23,025 bases of DNA from Oehlia diaphana. Taxonomy: Eukaryota > Glomeromycota > Glomeromycetes > Glomerales > Glomeraceae. Below, in pieces: positions 20,575 to 23,025 of the stretch; position 1 is the stretch's first letter, and the number at the start of each line of letters is the position of its first letter. The notes under the pieces are model-generated. The model was not told the DNA's origin, did not search any database, and saw only the letters and a list, made by a program, of their open reading frames with translations. The stretch covers positions 1 to 23,025 of the forward strand of contig QZLH01000842.1 of the NCBI GenBank assembly GCA_003833135.1, read 5' to 3'. The position numbers were made by a program, and so were the translations under genes.

Positions 20575-21385
20575 AAAACTCCGCAACCTGACCTAACAGA
20601 TCAGGTGACCTGACAGGTTAACCTAAAATATTCAGGTCAGGTCATCAAATTCATGACCTGACATAGGTTGAGTCAGTGCTAGTAAATACTTGTCCTGACC
20701 TATTGACCTGACATATATTTAGGTCAAATAAATTAAAAACTGCTAAAACTAATAGTTCTGGCATTTTTGTATATAAAATTAAAAAAAAAATTGCTAAAAC
20801 TAATAATTTTAGCATTTTTAATGTAAAATTGAAAAAAATGCTGAAATTATCAGTTTCAGTATTTTTACATGTAAAATCAATAGGAAAAATGCTAGAACTA
20901 ATAATTACAGTATTTTTACATGTAAAATTAAAAAAAAATACTGAAACTATTAGTTTTAGCATTTTTACATGTAAAATCAAAAAGAAAATCACTGGAATTA
21001 ATAATTCTGACCATTTTACATGTAAAATCAAAAAAAAATGTCAAAATAAATAGTTTTAGTATTTTTATATAAGTAAAATACTGGATCACTCAGACCCAAT
21101 ATTTTTTAATAAAAATTAAAATTAATTAAAAAACGTCAATCCTGATATTTTTTCAATAAAATTAAAAAAAATTATTTTTTTTTAATTTTTTGTATATTTA
21201 ATAAAAAAACGTTACAAAACATTTTTTACTTCAGATAACTTGAGTTATCCAAAGCAAGTGACCTAAATATTTTCAGATCAAATGGATCAAATCAGATCAA
21301 AATAGTTTACCTGACCTGACTTGACCTGAAAAAAATTTCAGGGCAAGTTAATCAGGTAACCTGACCTAATCTGTGCAGAACTCTA
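20575..21385. repeat. CAGGTCA-rich arms around a 50-bp satellite (possible element)
   Basis: The left arm (about 20580-20725) and right arm (about 21265-21375) are both packed with AGGTCA and its complement TGACCT. They resemble each other in inverted orientation (CAGATCAGGT on the left; CAGATTAGGT on the complement of the right, next to a similar GCA-containing edge). The left arm has a perfect hairpin, GTCAGGTCAT (20636-20645) with ATGACCTGAC (20653-20662). Between them lies the 50-bp satellite. The arms are degenerate and no target duplication is clear, so a TIR element of about 0.8 kb is plausible but not proven. Confidence 0.55.
20735..21080. repeat. Tandem array of a palindrome-bearing ~50-bp unit
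   Basis: Seven units are visible, centred on TTTTTACATGTAAAAT or variants; centres lie about 49 and 51 bp apart in alternation (for example 20867, 20918, 20967, 21018). Each unit carries the perfect palindrome TTTTACATGTAAAA in its best copies, plus an ACTAATAGTTTTAG-like stretch that is itself partly self-complementary, joined by an A-rich run. Repetitive peptides in open frames here are only translations of the repeat. Confidence 0.85.
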
Positions 21386-21630
21386 TTCATTTAATTTTTA
21401 ATAATATATTTATAAATTTTAAAAAGTAAAAACTTTATTTTGTTCAATTCAATCTGGTCAAGAAAGATTACCTATTATAAGTTTATTTTAATATAATAAA
21501 TTTATAAAATATTAAGAAATTTTTTCAATTTTTTTTTTTTGCTTATTTTTTATATTGATAAATTTATTCAAGATACTCAGATATTAGAGTATACTTATTA
21601 TAAAATAAATACAATAGAATAAATATCTTA

Positions 21631-22384
21631 TCCCTTAAACTGTAAGCAATTGCAGACAAATTTGCCTGCAATTTTACTAAATTTTGGCTCTCATCTAATT
21701 TTATAAAAAATAAAGCAATTTTAATAAAATTTTTTTCTAAAATAATTTAAATTATACATTGTACAGCAATTATTAGTATTTATTAATTATATATTAAAAA
21801 ATCAGAAATTACCCATTGGGCAAAAGTTGTATTTTAAGATAATCACAAAATTTTAAAAAACTTTGCACTTAACTTTGACGATTTCATTAACAATTAATTG
21901 TAGCTATATAAAAGCTTAACAGAATATGTAGAATTTGGTATGAGAAACAACTTTTGTTAATATGATTTTTGATGTTTAAAAGTAGGATTTTGACTTTATA
22001 TAGAAGCTTAATGAAACTTTTATTATACATTTTAATTATATATTCATAAAAATTAATTTTTTTATCTCTATTTTTGTTTATTATAATGCAAAATTTTATA
22101 ATGAAAATAAAAAGTTATAATAAATATTCAAATAGAGAAAAAATATGGTAAGAAAAGTTTAGATTTTATTATATAAAAATTCTGATACTAATTTTTGCGA
22201 GTTAATTTCTCATCCAAATAATAATCAATTGCATATCTAACTCATACAATTTATGGCCAGAATGTAGATCAATTTGGCTGCAAAATTATGTAATGATCTG
22301 TCCAAAATTAAAGAACATTTTATAGCATCATTTATCTTAATTTAGAAATTGCGGGCAAATTTGCTCGTAAAACAGTTTAAGAGA
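21631..22384. mobile_element. Non-autonomous TIR element (MITE-like), 754 bp, TA duplication
   Basis: The left end begins TCCCTTAAACTGT and the right end, on its complement, TCTCTTAAACTGT. Further in, both share CAAATTTGCCYGCAATTT, giving imperfect arms of about 55 bp (21631-21685 and 22328-22384). TA flanks both ends (21629-21630 and 22385-22386), as in Tc1/mariner-type insertion. No transposase is encoded; the interior is AT-rich. Confidence 0.8.
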
Positions 22385-23025
22385 TAATAAATTTTATAAT
22401 ATTAAATATAATAAAAAATTAAAGTATTTAAAGTATGAAATATTTTATAAATATCTTTTATTTTAACATTATTTAAATATAAAAAAAAATTTTTTTCTTT
22501 TTATTTTTATTTATTTACAATATATATATTTATGATTTAATAACTAGCCAACAAAAATTTTTTTATTTTATTTTTATACTAAAGTATGGCCCCTGAATAT
22601 GAACAATTTTTATATAGTGAACTCTGTCTAAGAAATTGTCAAAGTGTACAAAAAATTTTGCCCAAATGTACAATATCAGCAAGAAATTTTTTATTTTATA
22701 CGACAAACGTTTAATATTCATATCAAAATTTAGCTAAAATGTACATTCAAAATAATTAAATGAAATTCTAAATATACTTATCATTATATTAACTATCAAA
22801 TTTTATATATATGTAATTAAATAATATTTTTTCTTATTTATTATAATATAAAAGATGCTGAACTAATAATAGTTTGGCATTTTTATATATAAAATCGCAA
22901 AAAAATACCAAACAATTATTATAGTTAAAAGTGTACATCTAAATTTTCTTTATTATAAAATAAGTGTATAACAAAGCTTTTTTTTCACTGACTATAAGTG
23001 TATGACAAAAGTAGCTACACGTGAT
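22385..23025. other. AT-rich DNA to the window edge, with a possible element start
   Basis: No gene is supported. From about 22585 the text changes to less AT-biased sequence (GGCCCCTGAATATGAAC, TATAGTGAACTCTGTC) with repeated TGTACA words (22645-22735 and 22932). This could be the edge of another mobile element running past the window, but its partner end cannot be seen. Confidence 0.45.
22854..22922. repeat. Single dispersed copy of the 50-bp satellite unit
   Basis: This stretch has the same order of parts as the array at 20735-21080: GATGCTGAACTAATAATAG, then GGCATTTTTATATATAAAAT, then an A-rich run and an inverted copy of the first part (ACCAAACAATTATTATAG). It stands alone about 1.8 kb from the array, beyond the 754-bp element. 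Confidence 0.65.

Noticed and set aside
20581..20725. Clusters of AGGTCA resembling nuclear-receptor half sites
   Set aside because: Fungi lack the animal nuclear-receptor family; the words are better explained as repeat units of a degenerate element.
20651..21053. Open frames with repeated 'LHVK' and 'FTCK' peptides on both strands
   Set aside because: They are translations of the 50-bp AT-rich satellite; the peptide repeats follow the DNA repeat and no domain is visible.
1..23025. CRISPR array, tRNA or rRNA genes
   Set aside because: No spaced direct repeats with unique spacers, no B-box/cloverleaf pattern and no rRNA-like conserved stretch were seen on reading; a tRNAscan-SE or Infernal run would be needed to exclude a divergent tRNA.

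Overview
The window looks like AT-rich nuclear DNA of a fungus. It is most consistent with an arbuscular mycorrhizal fungus of the Rhizophagus type (Glomeromycotina). The grounds are many short introns (mostly 60-82 nt, GT..AG), very AT-rich intergenic DNA full of short inverted-repeat elements and satellites, and a kinase-like gene with the Cys-rich leader (CX2C-X9-CX2C, then a 'DTWTSGN' stretch) that I recognise from the hugely expanded Rhizophagus kinase family. The assignment rests on family knowledge and was not searched.

Left half (1-10.3 kb) is gene-dense and conserved. It holds ORC2 on the minus strand (two exons), then the U3 snoRNP/ribosome-biogenesis DEAH helicase DHX37/Ecm16(Dhr1) on the minus strand (17 exons reconstructed, every junction in frame). 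A divergently transcribed CCDC6-like coiled-coil gene follows on the plus strand (11 exons). DHX37 and the CCDC6-like gene share a 183-bp intergenic region. ORC2 and DHX37 are in tandem, 559 bp apart.

Middle (10.3-13.6 kb) holds no gene I can support. It contains a 662-bp TIR element with a TA duplication, a 653-bp run of Ns flanked on both sides by the arms of an inverted repeat, and a relatively GC-rich, hairpin-forming block.

The next part (13.6-16.9 kb) carries a five-exon kinase-like gene on the plus strand. Its catalytic-loop Asp is Asn and its DFG is E-I-N, so it is probably a pseudokinase, and its last exon encodes a strongly hydrophobic, probably membrane-inserted tail. An intronless MRG15/Eaf3 chromatin gene follows on the same strand.

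The right end (16.9-23.0 kb) is gene-free, extremely AT-rich DNA. It has a 29-bp-arm hairpin, a 35-bp minisatellite with an alternating 70-bp higher-order unit, a roughly 50-bp palindrome-bearing satellite between CAGGTCA-rich arms, a 754-bp TIR element, and a stray copy of the 50-bp unit.

The five genes are not an operon. ORC2 (origin licensing), DHX37 (18S rRNA processing) and MRG15 (histone acetylation/deacetylation complexes) are nuclear housekeeping genes; the kinase-like gene is the lineage-specific one. I see no prokaryotic-type system, CRISPR array, tRNA or rRNA. The most unusual items are the predicted membrane-anchored pseudokinase, the early stop of DHX37, and the inverted repeat straddling the assembly gap.
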